64,000 bases of DNA from contig CANRBF010000006.1 of assembly GCA_947628795.1 (NCBI GenBank), positions 62,001-126,000 on the forward strand, read 5' to 3'. This document shows positions 1 through 9,661 of the stretch, piece by piece. The translations under genes and the position numbers were made by a program. The DNA is from an uncultured Monoglobus sp. (GTDB lineage: Bacteria; Bacillota; Clostridia; Monoglobales; Monoglobaceae). Below the pieces are notes generated by a model. That model was not told the DNA's origin. It did no database searches and saw only the letters and a list, made by a program, of their open reading frames with translations. Position 1 is the stretch's first letter; every line of letters starts with the position of its first letter.

Positions 1-1431
1 TTCCTTTTCGGGAATAGCGCTCACAAACTCATCCAAAGTTATTTGTCCGTTTTTCACATCTTCAAATTTATAACTTCGCGGCCGAACGATATCCGCTATA
101 CCCGAAAACACCTTCCGTTTTGTTTTTCCGTCCTCGCCGCCGCTTTTGCCGCTTTGCGCCGTCGGCGCGTCCTCATATATCGGACCGCCGTCAAAACCTA
201 TAAGCCGCTTAAACGGCTCTTTGGGCGCCGCCAATCTATCGCATTTTTTAATAATATCCTTTGACAATTTCATTCTTACCGAGCAGCTTTTGTCGCGAAC
301 GTTTTTGCCGATTATCAGCTTGTATTCTCCGCGGTCAATGCGCCATTCGGAATTTTTGTCATCGTAATATTTCAGTCTGCTCAGCGGAAATTTTATCCTG
401 AGCGTTTGCGTCTCCCCGGGAGCCAGCGTTTTTGTTTTGGCGAACTCGACCAAGATATGCTTCGGCCGCGGCGTTTTCGATTTCGGCGGTTCGGCGTAGA
501 TTTGAACGATCTCGCGTCCCGACGCGCCGCCGATATTTTTCACGTCCGCGGTCAGGCTGATCTTTTGGTCCGCGAACACAGCCGCTCGGCACGATATCTC
601 AGAATCGGTGTAGGACAGACCGAACCCGAAGGGGTACAAAACCTGATCGGGGCAGAATGTTTCGAAATATCTGTAGCCTGCGAAAACGTCCTCATTATAA
701 TATATCTTATTCTTAGCGTCAAAGCCGTCGGACGACGGATAGTCGGCGTATGAGGCGGCGATCGTGTCGGTCAGTCTGCCGCCGGGCGACGCTCCGCAAA
801 GCGCCTCCGCCGCCGCGGCTCCGCCCTCCTGTCCGCCCTGCCAGATATACAACACGGCGTCGGGCCCGATCTCGCCCACAAAGCTCATGTCGATCACAGA
901 CGGAACGTTGAGCAGAACAATGAGCTTTTTAAAAAGCCCGCGCGCCGTTTTTAAAAGCTCGGTCTCGGCCTCGGTCAGCAGAAATCCGCCGGGAGCGTTG
1001 ACGCTGTCCTGCTCCTCGCCCGCCGAGCGTCCGATCACAACTATCGCGGTTTCAGACTCGTCGGAAACTTTTTTCATGAGATAATCATCTATCTGCGGCT
1101 CCTTTTGAAAAAGCGGACGGGAAGCCCACATTCCGCCGCCGCTTAATACGGGATTTTTTGAGACCCAATCTCTGTAAAACCGCGCGAGAGTTCGGTTCAC
1201 CTCTACGTCCGACTTTTCAAGAGACGACAAAATATCGGTTTGGTACTCGGTGTTAACGCTGCCGCCAGAGCCCGTGCCGCCCGCGTTGTAGTCTATCTGC
1301 GAGCGTCCGAAAACCGCGATTTTTTCACCGCAGCCGAGGGGCAGCGCGCCGTTTTTGTTCTCAAGCATCACTATGCCGTCGATGGCGGCTCGGTGCGCCG
1401 CGGCGAGAGTTTTTTTCGTAGCGTCGGTCAT
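1..1431 (-). CDS. Glycoside hydrolase family 3 enzyme with permuted domain order (3' end beyond the window)
   Basis: The reading frame is open from an ATG at 1431 to the left edge, about 477 codons. It starts directly with the GH3 C-terminal domain (LENKNGALPL near residue 22, then YNAGGTGSGG and GRSAGEEQD), then LYPFGFGLSYT and a fibronectin-III-like domain (near residues 300-400), and ends in a linker that looks like the entry to the GH3 TIM barrel. In standard GH3 enzymes the barrel comes first, so this is the permuted arrangement known from some Clostridia beta-glucosidases. The barrel with the nucleophile Asp must lie outside the window. No signal peptide is seen, so the enzyme is probably cytoplasmic and hydrolyses imported oligosaccharides. 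It starts 14 bases after the amidase stop, suggesting co-transcription. Exact substrate is unknown. Confidence 0.85.
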   Translation of the reverse strand, partial: MTDATKKTLAAAHRAAIDGIVMLENKNGALPLGCGEKIAVFGRSQIDYNAGGTGSGGSVNTEYQTDILSSLEKSDVEVNRTLARFYRDWVSKNPVLSGGGMWASRPLFQKEPQIDDYLMKKVSDESETAIVVIGRSAGEEQDSVNAPGGFLLTEAETELLKTARGLFKKLIVLLNVPSVIDMSFVGEIGPDAVLYIWQGGQEGGAAAAEALCGASPGGRLTDTIAASYADYPSSDGFDAKNKIYYNEDVFAGYRYFETFCPDQVLYPFGFGLSYTDSEISCRAAVFADQKISLTADVKNIGGASGREIVQIYAEPPKSKTPRPKHILVEFAKTKTLAPGETQTLRIKFPLSRLKYYDDKNSEWRIDRGEYKLIIGKNVRDKSCSVRMKLSKDIIKKCDRLAAPKEPFKRLIGFDGGPIYEDAPTAQSGKSGGEDGKTKRKVFSGIADIVRPRSYKFEDVKNGQITLDEFVSAIPEKE

Positions 1432-1445
1432 ATTATCACGCTTTC

Positions 1446-2723
1446 TTAATTGTTAAAATATTTGTCAATGCCGTTCGCGATCGCCTTTCCGATCTGCTCA
1501 TATTCGGAATTCAGTATGGCGCGGTCCGAAGAATTGTCAAAGAATCCGCACTCGATATAGGCGATCGGGATCGGGCTTTTGCAGAACAGGATAAGTTCGG
1601 GCATATACGGATAGCATCCGCCCATATACGCCGAAAGGCTTGTTGTAGATGTTATCTCATCGTTTATCAGCCTGCCCGCGTAATTGCCGATATCCGCGTA
1701 GTTTGACGGGATACCCGCCTGGTCGTAAACGCCCGACAGCTCAATATAGGCGCTGCCTCTGCCGCCGCCCGCGTTTGAGTGTATGCAGACAAACAGATCC
1801 GCGTCGGGAGCGGCGGACGTGTCATTATTCGGATAACAATATATGAGCCGCTTTGTCATCGAAGGATTCTCGTCGTTCGTGTTTCTTGTCATGCGCACCT
1901 CGTAGCCCATTTCCTCAAGATATTTTTTCGCGAACATGCAGTTGCGCAAAGTTATCTCGGGCTCAAGCTCGCGGTCGCCCGCGCCGATCGAATACCAGCA
2001 GCTTCCGCCCTCGGTAACTCTGCCCGAGCAGCCGGATCCGCCGCAGTCCTGCCAGGTCGTGCCGCTCTTCCAGTGGCGCCACTCGCCCCAGCCGCCTTTT
2101 GCGGAATTATATATCCAGCCGTCGGCTGTCTTTTGCTCGTCGCTCATGTTTCCCGAAAGCCTGCCGTGACCCGGGTCGAGCACGATCACTCCGCGCGAGA
2201 CCTTTTTGGGCTCAACGGGATTCGGATTATTATTTATCGGTATCCACGAGAGCTTCACATCGGCGCGGCGCAGCTCCTGGCTGAAGCTCACCTCGCCGCA
2301 GGCCTTGAGCGCGTTCAGCGGTATCATGGTGCTGCCGTCGATGCTGAACGCCGTGATCGGCTCGCCCTCAAGATAGGTCGTGATGTCGGTATAGATCACG
2401 TCCGCGAATTTGACGCCGGTACCGTCGTATTTATACACCACTCCGGTGCCCGCCGCGAAAGCCTGATCATCCGCGGGCGCGATAGAGAGGGAGCGCGTGC
2501 CGTTGTCCCAGATCACGTCAAAGCCGTATTTTCTCAAATCCTCGGCGATGACCACGGTGTAGCCGCCCACGTTGCATGACGGTATCGGCTGGTCGTTTAT
2601 ATAGGCCACAATGTCGGTGTAAACCGCCTCGCCTATAACGTCTCCCGGCTCCGAGGCCGAGACCGCCGCGCCGCCCAAACACAGCGCGAAAATTAAAAAT
2701 AAGCATAAAAATCTTTTTGTCAT
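1446..2723 (-). CDS. N-acetylmuramoyl-L-alanine amidase with stalk domain, secreted
   Basis: Predicted to cleave the lactoyl-alanine amide bond of peptidoglycan outside the cell. A signal peptide (MTKRFLCLFLIFALCLGG) is followed by a copper-amine-oxidase-N-like stalk domain (about residues 30-175) and an Amidase_3 domain (about 190-425). The expected zinc and catalytic residues are visible: His in LDPGHG, Glu in DRELEPEITLRN, His in CIHSNAG and Glu in YIECGFF. An insertion rich in Trp, Gly and Cys follows the first His. The ATG at 2723 is preferred because AAGGAGG lies just upstream; the longer reading frame runs back into a dispersed repeat. The permuted GH3 gene follows 14 bases downstream. 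Confidence 0.88.
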   Translation of the reverse strand: MTKRFLCLFLIFALCLGGAAVSASEPGDVIGEAVYTDIVAYINDQPIPSCNVGGYTVVIAEDLRKYGFDVIWDNGTRSLSIAPADDQAFAAGTGVVYKYDGTGVKFADVIYTDITTYLEGEPITAFSIDGSTMIPLNALKACGEVSFSQELRRADVKLSWIPINNNPNPVEPKKVSRGVIVLDPGHGRLSGNMSDEQKTADGWIYNSAKGGWGEWRHWKSGTTWQDCGGSGCSGRVTEGGSCWYSIGAGDRELEPEITLRNCMFAKKYLEEMGYEVRMTRNTNDENPSMTKRLIYCYPNNDTSAAPDADLFVCIHSNAGGGRGSAYIELSGVYDQAGIPSNYADIGNYAGRLINDEITSTTSLSAYMGGCYPYMPELILFCKSPIPIAYIECGFFDNSSDRAILNSEYEQIGKAIANGIDKYFNN

Positions 2724-2750
2724 AATATTCCTCCTTGTATTAAATTGGAA

Positions 2751-2830
2751 ACCCCTCTCAGTCAGCTTCGCTGACAGCTCTCCCCAAGGGGCGAGCCTGA
2801 CGGGCGGCCGAGGTCGTCCGCCCCTACGGC
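2751..2830. repeat. Dispersed palindromic repeat (CCCCAAGGGG family)
   Basis: The stretch reads ACCCCTCTCAGTCAGC, a short hairpin, then CTCCCCAAGGGGCGAGCC and a CGCCCCTACGG tail. Close relatives lie at 10000-10046, 10451-10508, 24711-24935 and 27410-27452. It sits between the amidase start and the terminator of the upstream GH3 gene. No coding function is apparent. Confidence 0.75.
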
Positions 2831-2886
2831 GTTTTGCGCAAAATGCCACAGGGAGGCCAATATAACTCCCAAATCCATCATAACAT

Positions 2887-2935
2887 AAAAAAGAAAAAAT
2901 TGCAAGGACCCGCGGGGTGTTCCGCGGGTCCTTGC
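2887..2935 (-). terminator. Rho-independent terminator of the large GH3 gene
   Basis: On the minus strand a perfect 14-bp stem (GCAAGGACCCGCGG and its complement, 2902-2915 with 2922-2935) with a 6-base loop is followed by a T-rich run. Confidence 0.9.
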
Positions 2936-2972
2936 TTGGATCAATTATTGGGAAGATTATTAATTTTTCGCG

Positions 2973-5900
2973 CTATTTGAGCTTTACGTAGCTGCCGAGG
3001 TTGTAAACGTTCGCGTATCCGAGATCCTTTGCCGTCTCGACCGCCTTGGCGGCCCTTCCGCCGCTCGCGCAGCAGAATATCAATGTTTCGTCTTTTTCGT
3101 AGGCAGCAAGCCCGTTCTTAAGCTCGTCGATCGGGATATTAACGGAACCTTCGACATGATCCTCGGCGTATTCCTCGGCGGTGCGCACGTCGATCAGCTT
3201 TGCTCCGCCCGCGAGCAGAACGCCCGCCTCGTCGGCCTCGATCGAATCACCGCCCAGCTCGCTCATAGGAATCCTTACCTCGCTTTCGCCGTCGCCCGCG
3301 ATCATTGTGCCGTCCTCGATCGTCATGTACTTTAAGTCGATATCCGCAGCCTTTTTGAGCTGATAACACTTCGCGCAGTCGGTAAACATGATAACCAGTC
3401 CGCCGTCGCAGGCCGCGTACAGCCTGCCGTTGTATTCGGCCAGAGCGTTTATGTTATACTTGTCGCCGTAGCTGTACGGAACATCCGAGGCGTAAAATGT
3501 GTCGGTTTGAAGCTGAAGGCGCATGCCCTCGGGGAGTTCTGCCCATACTTTGGATTCGCCGGTTCTGTCGTTTCTTGTAAGCGTAACGTCCTTTCCGTTC
3601 CACGTTGCGTACTGCACCGGTCTGTCAAAATCCTCGGGCTCATCGTCTTGTTTATCCGCCGCGTCTGCCGCTTTCGCCGAGCCGTAATACTCGACAATGA
3701 TCGCGTAAAGCTGCTTATTGGAGCTGCCGCCGTAGACATATACCGGCAGCTTTTCGGTTATCTCAAGGCTCGCCGCCGCGGTTCCGGTACCTCCGGGCGT
3801 CTCGGCGTTAACATCCTCGCTCTGCCAGATCTTCATGCTTCTGGCCGCCTCGCTGCCTTGGAATATCGCCGAGACCTTGCAGGGCACCTTCTTGGGCGTG
3901 AAATAGAAGTTCCTGTTGGTCGTGTTTCCTCCGCCCGCCTGCCATGCCTGAGTGAACTCGTAGCTATACTCGGTCTCGTTGATATCCTTATAAGTGTATT
4001 TCGCGGTTGAATCAACTACTTTCCATGAGCCGAAGCCCGACACGCCGTTTACGGTCGAGTCCAGCGGCGTGCTGTCGGCGTTGGTGCCCGACGTGAGCTG
4101 GCTGTAATCAAAGTTTGTGTAATCCTTGTTGAGCGTGATAACCTCGATCTCGCTGGGCACGGGCTCCTCGTAAACATGCTCCGCGGTCTCTGAAAGATGT
4201 TTGTTTTCCGATGTGTTGTTTATCACATAGAGCTTGACGGTGTCGCCGTCGGACGCTTTAAGTCCGTTTACGTCATAGTCGCCGCCGCCCTTGACCGCCG
4301 TGCTTGTGCTTGTCGATTTGAGAGCGCCGTCCGCTCCGTATACCTCGGCCGCGAGCACTGCGTCTGTCGGGGCCGCGCTGCCGCGATATGTCAGCTCGAC
4401 TTTTATGTCGCCTTCCTGCTTGTTGAGCACTCTGCCCACGATATACGGAGTGTCGTCGTTAGGCACATAATGATTTATTCTGAAGTAGTCAAGGTTTACC
4501 CCGTTTGTCTGAATATATATGTCGCCTCTGCCGTCCTTGTCGATCTTGCCCGAGGCTTTCGCCGCGTCGATAACGCTCGGGTTAAGATCAAGCGATACTT
4601 CGGTCCATGCGGCCCAGCCGCCCGTCGCGTCCGCCTGAACGGAGGCTATCAGGTTTTCGGCCTTTGAGTTCTTGTCAAGGCTCACGTAGATCATACCCGC
4701 GTTTCTGCCCGCTATTCTGGCTATAAAGCTGTCGATATACTCAAGGTTGACCGACTTATAGAGCATCCACTCATTCGCCGTGCTGCCCGCGTCAAATCCG
4801 CCGCTGGCTCCGTTTTGAGCGTCTTTGAGATTGGCCTTGCCGCCGTCGTCCGCGGTCTCGGCCTCGATCTGGGTCTCGACTTTGACAATAAGTCTGCCGC
4901 AGGTCCCCGCCGCGATATCCGCCGCGGTTATCTGAACAATACCGTTGCCGTATACCGTCAGAGCGCCGGTGTCGTTATCTATATCCGCCACCTTGCGCGA
5001 CGAAGGATCGACTTTTTTGATCTGCCATGTGAGCTTTGACGCGTCGACCGTGTTTCCGGAAGCGTCTTTGGCGATAAGCTCACCCGTGTAGGGGTTCGCC
5101 TCATTTACTGTCCCCGTGCCGTTTTCGTACATCGGTATTCCGCCGTCTCGGTAATCTATAACGCCGTCTACTATAAACTGCGGATTTACCGACTCGATCG
5201 TGTAGGTCTCGCTCAGGTTATCCATCGTGATGTTCTTCATTCCCGAAACAACGCCGGGAATAATATTATCTATATCGGCCTTTGTCACGGCGTCGTTTAC
5301 CGCCTTTACGCCGTCTGTGTATATCTTCTCGATCTCAGCCCAGCTCTCGGCAGTATACGCCGTCTTGGGCAGCGAGTCGCGGATCTCGGTCAACTGCGCG
5401 ATAGCCGCCGTCTTGTCGGCGTCGCTCGCCTTGATCTGCAGCTCGTTCACCATCGGGAATGACGCGGTCTTGGTCTCGCCGCCGTATGTAACGGTAGCCG
5501 TGATCGTTGTGACGCCGGTCTTTGTTCCGGATTTAACGGTGCCGTCCGCGTCCACAGCCGCGATCTCGCTGTCAGCGCTCACGTAGGTTATATCGGCTTC
5601 GCTCGGGTCGAGCACGGTCTCGTCGCTCATAACTATGCTGATATTTGAATCAACGCTGTTCACCGCCTCGTGGCCGTTGCCGTTTTCGTCAACTCTGCCT
5701 AAAACGGTCACGCCGTTCGGGTTCGCTCTTACCGTCTTTAATGTTGAGGCAAGCGTTCCCGTTACCTCAAACTGCGCCGAGTTCTTTGTGTCGGCCGAGC
5801 TTGACGCCATGTAGGCCGTGTATGTGCCCTCGGGAACTATATCCTTCTGAGCCGCCTCGTCAAACAGGTACATGTCTCTTATGTTAAGCTCGATCGAAAC

Positions 5901-8900
5901 TGTCTTGGTCTCGCCGGGCCGAAGCTCGATCTTTTCAAATCCCTTGAGCTGCTTGGCGGGAGTGGTTCCCTCGCCCGCGTTCGGATGTGACACATAGAGC
6001 TGAACAGCCTCTTTTCCGGCGGCGCTTCCGGTATTGGTAACGTCTACCGAGAACGTCAGCGCGCCGTTTGCGTCCGCGCCCGACGCGGGAGCGGCGGTAT
6101 CAGCCTCGCCTACCGTTTTGGTATAGCTCAAAGGCTTGACCGAATCGGTGTTCTCCCAGATATAAACCTTTGTCTTGCCGCCCTGAGGCTCGGCGATCTC
6201 TATGCTTTGGCTGCCGCTGCCGTCTATTTTAACGCTCTCGCTCTCAACCAAATTTGTCTCTTCCTGATCCGAGTACGCCGCGGCTATGAGCGTCGCCTCG
6301 GGGGCGCCGTCTTTCTTGGTGTATGTGACATTCAGCTTTCCGCCCGAATATTCCGCTCCGGTGATAGTGTATGGGTTTGAGTCCGGGGCAGGCGCGCCGC
6401 CGCTCACCTTCATATTTGAATACTCGAAGTTTGTGTAGCTCAGGCCGTAGCCGAACGGATAGATCGGCGTTCCGCCGTAATACTGATATGTGTGGCCCGG
6501 GTTGGTGCCGTCAGCCTGGATGTTGTAATCGGTATAGCCGCCGGTAATGTCGCCTATCTTTTTGTTTCCGCCGTATAGCTCCATTTTCTTTACGTCGTCG
6601 TTTTTATACCATGTGGTCGTCAGCTTTCCGGAGGGATTGACCTGACCCGTCAAAACCTTGCCCAGCGCGGTGCCCTGGGTCTGGCCGTTGTAAGCCGTCC
6701 ACAGAACAGCCTTGCACTTATCAATAAACGGCTCAACATTGATCTGTCCGACCGTCGACATAACAACGACAGTTTTGTCGGGATACGCGTCGCAAATCGA
6801 CTGAACATGAGCCTGCGACGCGGGCAGGTCGATATTCGCGCGGTCGTGGCTCTCGGAGGAGTCGCCCGTGTTTGTGCCGGCGTAGGCGATGATGACGTCC
6901 GCGGCGTCGAACTCGGCCTTATATCTTTCGGCCGTTATCTCGGGAGTGTTGGCCTCAAAGGTCAGCTCCATCAGCTCGGTGCCGCTGTAGCCGCCGTCGG
7001 CTCCGGTGTACTCGCCCGAGCACTCGGCATACGCGTCAAGGCCCGCGGTATCCTGCGACTTGATATACGCGCCCTCGGGGCCGCCTTCTCCGTAGTGCAC
7101 CGCCACCGTTCCGCCCGGCGCGCTGCCGGTCGAGATCTCCATTGTTATCGTCGCCGCTTTCGCGAAATCGATTTGAGGTATATGCACCTTGGAAACGCGG
7201 GTAATTCCCGTGATCACGCCGTTTGTCACCGAACCGCCGCCGATAACCTCCGCCTTCGAAAGATCGACCTGCGTCCTGCCGCCCTTTTCGTCGACCAGCG
7301 TTATGCTCTTGATATTCATAAGCGCGGTGTCGTTTTCAACAACTCCGACCTGCTGCACCGTCGATCCCGGGTACTGCGCCGCGACCTCCGCGGTGATGCC
7401 GTCTATGGGAGTGACGCTCTTGTCGGGGGTTCCGGAATAATCGCCCAGCGTTACCTCGGCCGCTCTCGGGCCCGCCACAACGATCTTCTTGTCATTTGCG
7501 TCAAGCGGCAGGGCGTTGTCGTCGTTCTTCAAAAGCACCCATGATTCCTCTGCCGCCGCCTCGGCCTTTGCCACGTTCGCGTCGGACTCAAGATCCGCGG
7601 CGTTTGTGTTTCTGTACGAAACGTCGCTATCGAACTCTCCGGTCCTGAATCTCTGGAGGAAAAGCTCATACACCGCTCTCTCGATCTCGTTCTCGGTAAT
7701 ATATCCGTTTTCAACCGCCGCGATGCCGTAGCTCTGGGTCCTGTTGTCATTTGAGGGAGCTGATCTGTCGCCCAGGTTGCACTCGGTGTTAAGACCGTTT
7801 TTGACGGCCTCGGCAATATATCTGTCCATATCGTATGAGGAGTCGCCCAGTATTCCCTGCTTGAACTGGCTGCTGCCCTCAAGGTTCGCGCCGGCTCCGC
7901 AGTCGGTCGTCACATAGCCGTCAAAGCCCCAGTCCTTTCTTAAAAGGTCGTTTAAGAGATAGCCGTTCGCCATCGACGGAATGAAGTTATAGAGAAGCTC
8001 GTTGTTTCTGTATACCGTGGTTCCGTTGTACGACGCCATGACCGACGCGGGCATGACCTGCTCGGTAACGTTCTGGAACACCTTGGCGTAGTAATTTCTC
8101 ATGTTGAACTCGGTCATAACCGAACTGCCGCCGCCTCTGTTGTTCTCGTTGTTGTTGGCCGCGTAATGCTTGAGCGTCGCGATGACCTTTAAATATTTCT
8201 CGTCGTCGCCCTGCATGCCGTCAACAAACTGAGCCGCCAGCTGGCCGGTGAGATACGGGTCCTCGCCCATGGTCTCCTCGTTGCGGCCCCAGCGCGGGTC
8301 GCGCGCCATGTTGATAGTCGGGCTCCAGTATGACAGATCGGTCCTTGAGTTCTTTATTCTCGCCTCGGTTGAGGTAACGTCGCCCATATCAAACGCCAAA
8401 GCTCTGTTCCATGTGTTCGAGAGAGACAAAGGCGAGGGGAAAGAGGTGGCCTTGCCCTGACGGGCGACGCCGTGGAGACCCTCGCGCCAATAATTATAGG
8501 ACGCGACGCCCAGTCTGTCGATCGCGGGAGCCATCATTCCCATCTGATAAACCTTTTCCTCAAGCGTCATGCGCGACACCAGATCGGCCGCCCTCTCCTC
8601 AAACGAAAGGCTCTCGTCCTGATAGGGGAGCACCACGGGTTTGGCGGTGCTGTTATAAAATCTGAAAGTGTGATAGTTTCCGGCGTAACTATTTTTCACC
8701 TTATTTGTCACATTAAACTCGATCGTGACGGGGCCGGAAGCCTCGGTCGTCGTCAGATCGGCGGTGAACAGCTGATAATTCTCCCAGTCGCCGGTGGTGA
8801 CGCCTTCCAAAGACGCCACGGAAACTCCTCCGACCTTGAACGTGACCGTCGTGGTGTTCGTGTTTCCCGCGTAGAACTCGACTTTGTCATAACCCGAGCC

Positions 8901-9164
8901 GTTAAGGTCGATCTCTGGCAAAGTGACCGTGGCTCCGTCTCCCAGCCTGTCTGTAACGGGTGTGCCGTCCGTCACTCCGTTAGCGCCGCTCGTCTTGACC
9001 GAGCCGCCTCCGCTGACAGAGTTCGCGCCGAGCGCCAGCGTGACCGAACCGTCCGCGTTCTTTGTCGCCGTGCCGTAATCCGCCGCGGCAAACGCCGGAA
9101 CGTAAACGCAGCTCAGCGCCATTAAAAATACAAGCGCGAGAGCTAAGATCCTGCCGTGTTTCAT
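2973..9164 (-). CDS. Secreted multidomain GH3 glycosidase with carbohydrate-binding, Ig-like and C-terminal rhodanese domains
   Basis: 2063 residues. Order read from the translation: signal peptide (1-27); CBM6/35-like domain (about 30-172); GH3 barrel (about 185-530) with WREGLHGVAR, the KHYAANNNE stretch and the nucleophile motif TTDCGA (Asp421); GH3 C-domain (about 545-870) with an inserted beta module; a module ending YIWENTDSVKPL (about 925-1020); fibronectin-III-like domain (about 1025-1140); BIG2-like domain (about 1145-1245); helical segment; CBM6-like domain (about 1435-1562); further beta modules; and a rhodanese domain (1971-2063) with the loop CCASGGRA. The WxEGLHG motif favours a beta-xylosidase-like subgroup, but the substrate is not proven. 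Its ATG at 9164 has GGAGG upstream, and it ends at a strong terminator. The rhodanese domain on an exported glycosidase is odd. Confidence 0.9.
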   Translation of the reverse strand: MKHGRILALALVFLMALSCVYVPAFAAADYGTATKNADGSVTLALGANSVSGGGSVKTSGANGVTDGTPVTDRLGDGATVTLPEIDLNGSGYDKVEFYAGNTNTTTVTFKVGGVSVASLEGVTTGDWENYQLFTADLTTTEASGPVTIEFNVTNKVKNSYAGNYHTFRFYNSTAKPVVLPYQDESLSFEERAADLVSRMTLEEKVYQMGMMAPAIDRLGVASYNYWREGLHGVARQGKATSFPSPLSLSNTWNRALAFDMGDVTSTEARIKNSRTDLSYWSPTINMARDPRWGRNEETMGEDPYLTGQLAAQFVDGMQGDDEKYLKVIATLKHYAANNNENNRGGGSSVMTEFNMRNYYAKVFQNVTEQVMPASVMASYNGTTVYRNNELLYNFIPSMANGYLLNDLLRKDWGFDGYVTTDCGAGANLEGSSQFKQGILGDSSYDMDRYIAEAVKNGLNTECNLGDRSAPSNDNRTQSYGIAAVENGYITENEIERAVYELFLQRFRTGEFDSDVSYRNTNAADLESDANVAKAEAAAEESWVLLKNDDNALPLDANDKKIVVAGPRAAEVTLGDYSGTPDKSVTPIDGITAEVAAQYPGSTVQQVGVVENDTALMNIKSITLVDEKGGRTQVDLSKAEVIGGGSVTNGVITGITRVSKVHIPQIDFAKAATITMEISTGSAPGGTVAVHYGEGGPEGAYIKSQDTAGLDAYAECSGEYTGADGGYSGTELMELTFEANTPEITAERYKAEFDAADVIIAYAGTNTGDSSESHDRANIDLPASQAHVQSICDAYPDKTVVVMSTVGQINVEPFIDKCKAVLWTAYNGQTQGTALGKVLTGQVNPSGKLTTTWYKNDDVKKMELYGGNKKIGDITGGYTDYNIQADGTNPGHTYQYYGGTPIYPFGYGLSYTNFEYSNMKVSGGAPAPDSNPYTITGAEYSGGKLNVTYTKKDGAPEATLIAAAYSDQEETNLVESESVKIDGSGSQSIEIAEPQGGKTKVYIWENTDSVKPLSYTKTVGEADTAAPASGADANGALTFSVDVTNTGSAAGKEAVQLYVSHPNAGEGTTPAKQLKGFEKIELRPGETKTVSIELNIRDMYLFDEAAQKDIVPEGTYTAYMASSSADTKNSAQFEVTGTLASTLKTVRANPNGVTVLGRVDENGNGHEAVNSVDSNISIVMSDETVLDPSEADITYVSADSEIAAVDADGTVKSGTKTGVTTITATVTYGGETKTASFPMVNELQIKASDADKTAAIAQLTEIRDSLPKTAYTAESWAEIEKIYTDGVKAVNDAVTKADIDNIIPGVVSGMKNITMDNLSETYTIESVNPQFIVDGVIDYRDGGIPMYENGTGTVNEANPYTGELIAKDASGNTVDASKLTWQIKKVDPSSRKVADIDNDTGALTVYGNGIVQITAADIAAGTCGRLIVKVETQIEAETADDGGKANLKDAQNGASGGFDAGSTANEWMLYKSVNLEYIDSFIARIAGRNAGMIYVSLDKNSKAENLIASVQADATGGWAAWTEVSLDLNPSVIDAAKASGKIDKDGRGDIYIQTNGVNLDYFRINHYVPNDDTPYIVGRVLNKQEGDIKVELTYRGSAAPTDAVLAAEVYGADGALKSTSTSTAVKGGGDYDVNGLKASDGDTVKLYVINNTSENKHLSETAEHVYEEPVPSEIEVITLNKDYTNFDYSQLTSGTNADSTPLDSTVNGVSGFGSWKVVDSTAKYTYKDINETEYSYEFTQAWQAGGGNTTNRNFYFTPKKVPCKVSAIFQGSEAARSMKIWQSEDVNAETPGGTGTAAASLEITEKLPVYVYGGSSNKQLYAIIVEYYGSAKAADAADKQDDEPEDFDRPVQYATWNGKDVTLTRNDRTGESKVWAELPEGMRLQLQTDTFYASDVPYSYGDKYNINALAEYNGRLYAACDGGLVIMFTDCAKCYQLKKAADIDLKYMTIEDGTMIAGDGESEVRIPMSELGGDSIEADEAGVLLAGGAKLIDVRTAEEYAEDHVEGSVNIPIDELKNGLAAYEKDETLIFCCASGGRAAKAVETAKDLGYANVYNLGSYVKLK

Positions 9165-9296
9165 AAAAAATTCCTCCTTTAAATGATTTGCGTAAAATAT
9201 ACTTTTCGTGTTTTATACCCTAATTCTAACACTCTGCGCGAATCAAATAAAGTCATATCAAACACAAAACAAGCCAAAAATTGCTGTGCCCGAAAA

Positions 9297-9321
9297 CAAA
9301 AAAGAGCGCTCAATGCGCTCT
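9297..9321 (-). terminator. Terminator of the 9.4-9.9 kb toxin-antitoxin operon
   Basis: On the minus strand AGAGCGC, loop, GCGCTCT (9303-9309 with 9315-9321) is followed by TTTTTTG. It lies about 85 bases past the toxin stop. Confidence 0.7.
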
Positions 9322-9406
9322 CCTGCCGCACACGCGGCGCAGTTATGCTAAATTAATTATAAATTCGGTTTCTTCCTTTGTCGGGAACTCCGATTTATTA
9401 ATAAAT

Positions 9407-9661
9407 CTATATTTTATTGTATACCTGACCTCTGTTGTCGATATTAACTATACATATCACCTTAATTTCATTATGAACAGAATATAAAACTCTATAATTT
9501 CCGACACGCAAACGATATAAATCATAACCTTTAAGCTTTTTTATATCGCTTCCCGACGGAAGCTTATAAATCGCCTTATACAGCCTTAATCGCTGACTCT
9601 TATCCTGTTTTTCCAAAAATTTCTGAGCGGCACGTTCGAACTTAATTTTGTAGATCGGCAT
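9407..9661 (-). CDS. RelE/ParE-family toxin
   Basis: 84 residues with the fold pattern of RelE-type mRNA interferases: FERAAQKFLEKQD, then a helical hairpin, KLKGYDLYRLRVGNYRVLY and a final strand VNIDNRGQVY. The RLRVGNYRVLY core is the family hallmark. Family members cleave mRNA on the ribosome or (ParE) poison gyrase; which applies here cannot be told from sequence. It overlaps the 3' end of the antitoxin by 20 bases, which couples translation. Two related toxins are at 55227 and 56376. Confidence 0.88.
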   Translation of the reverse strand: MPIYKIKFERAAQKFLEKQDKSQRLRLYKAIYKLPSGSDIKKLKGYDLYRLRVGNYRVLYSVHNEIKVICIVNIDNRGQVYNKI

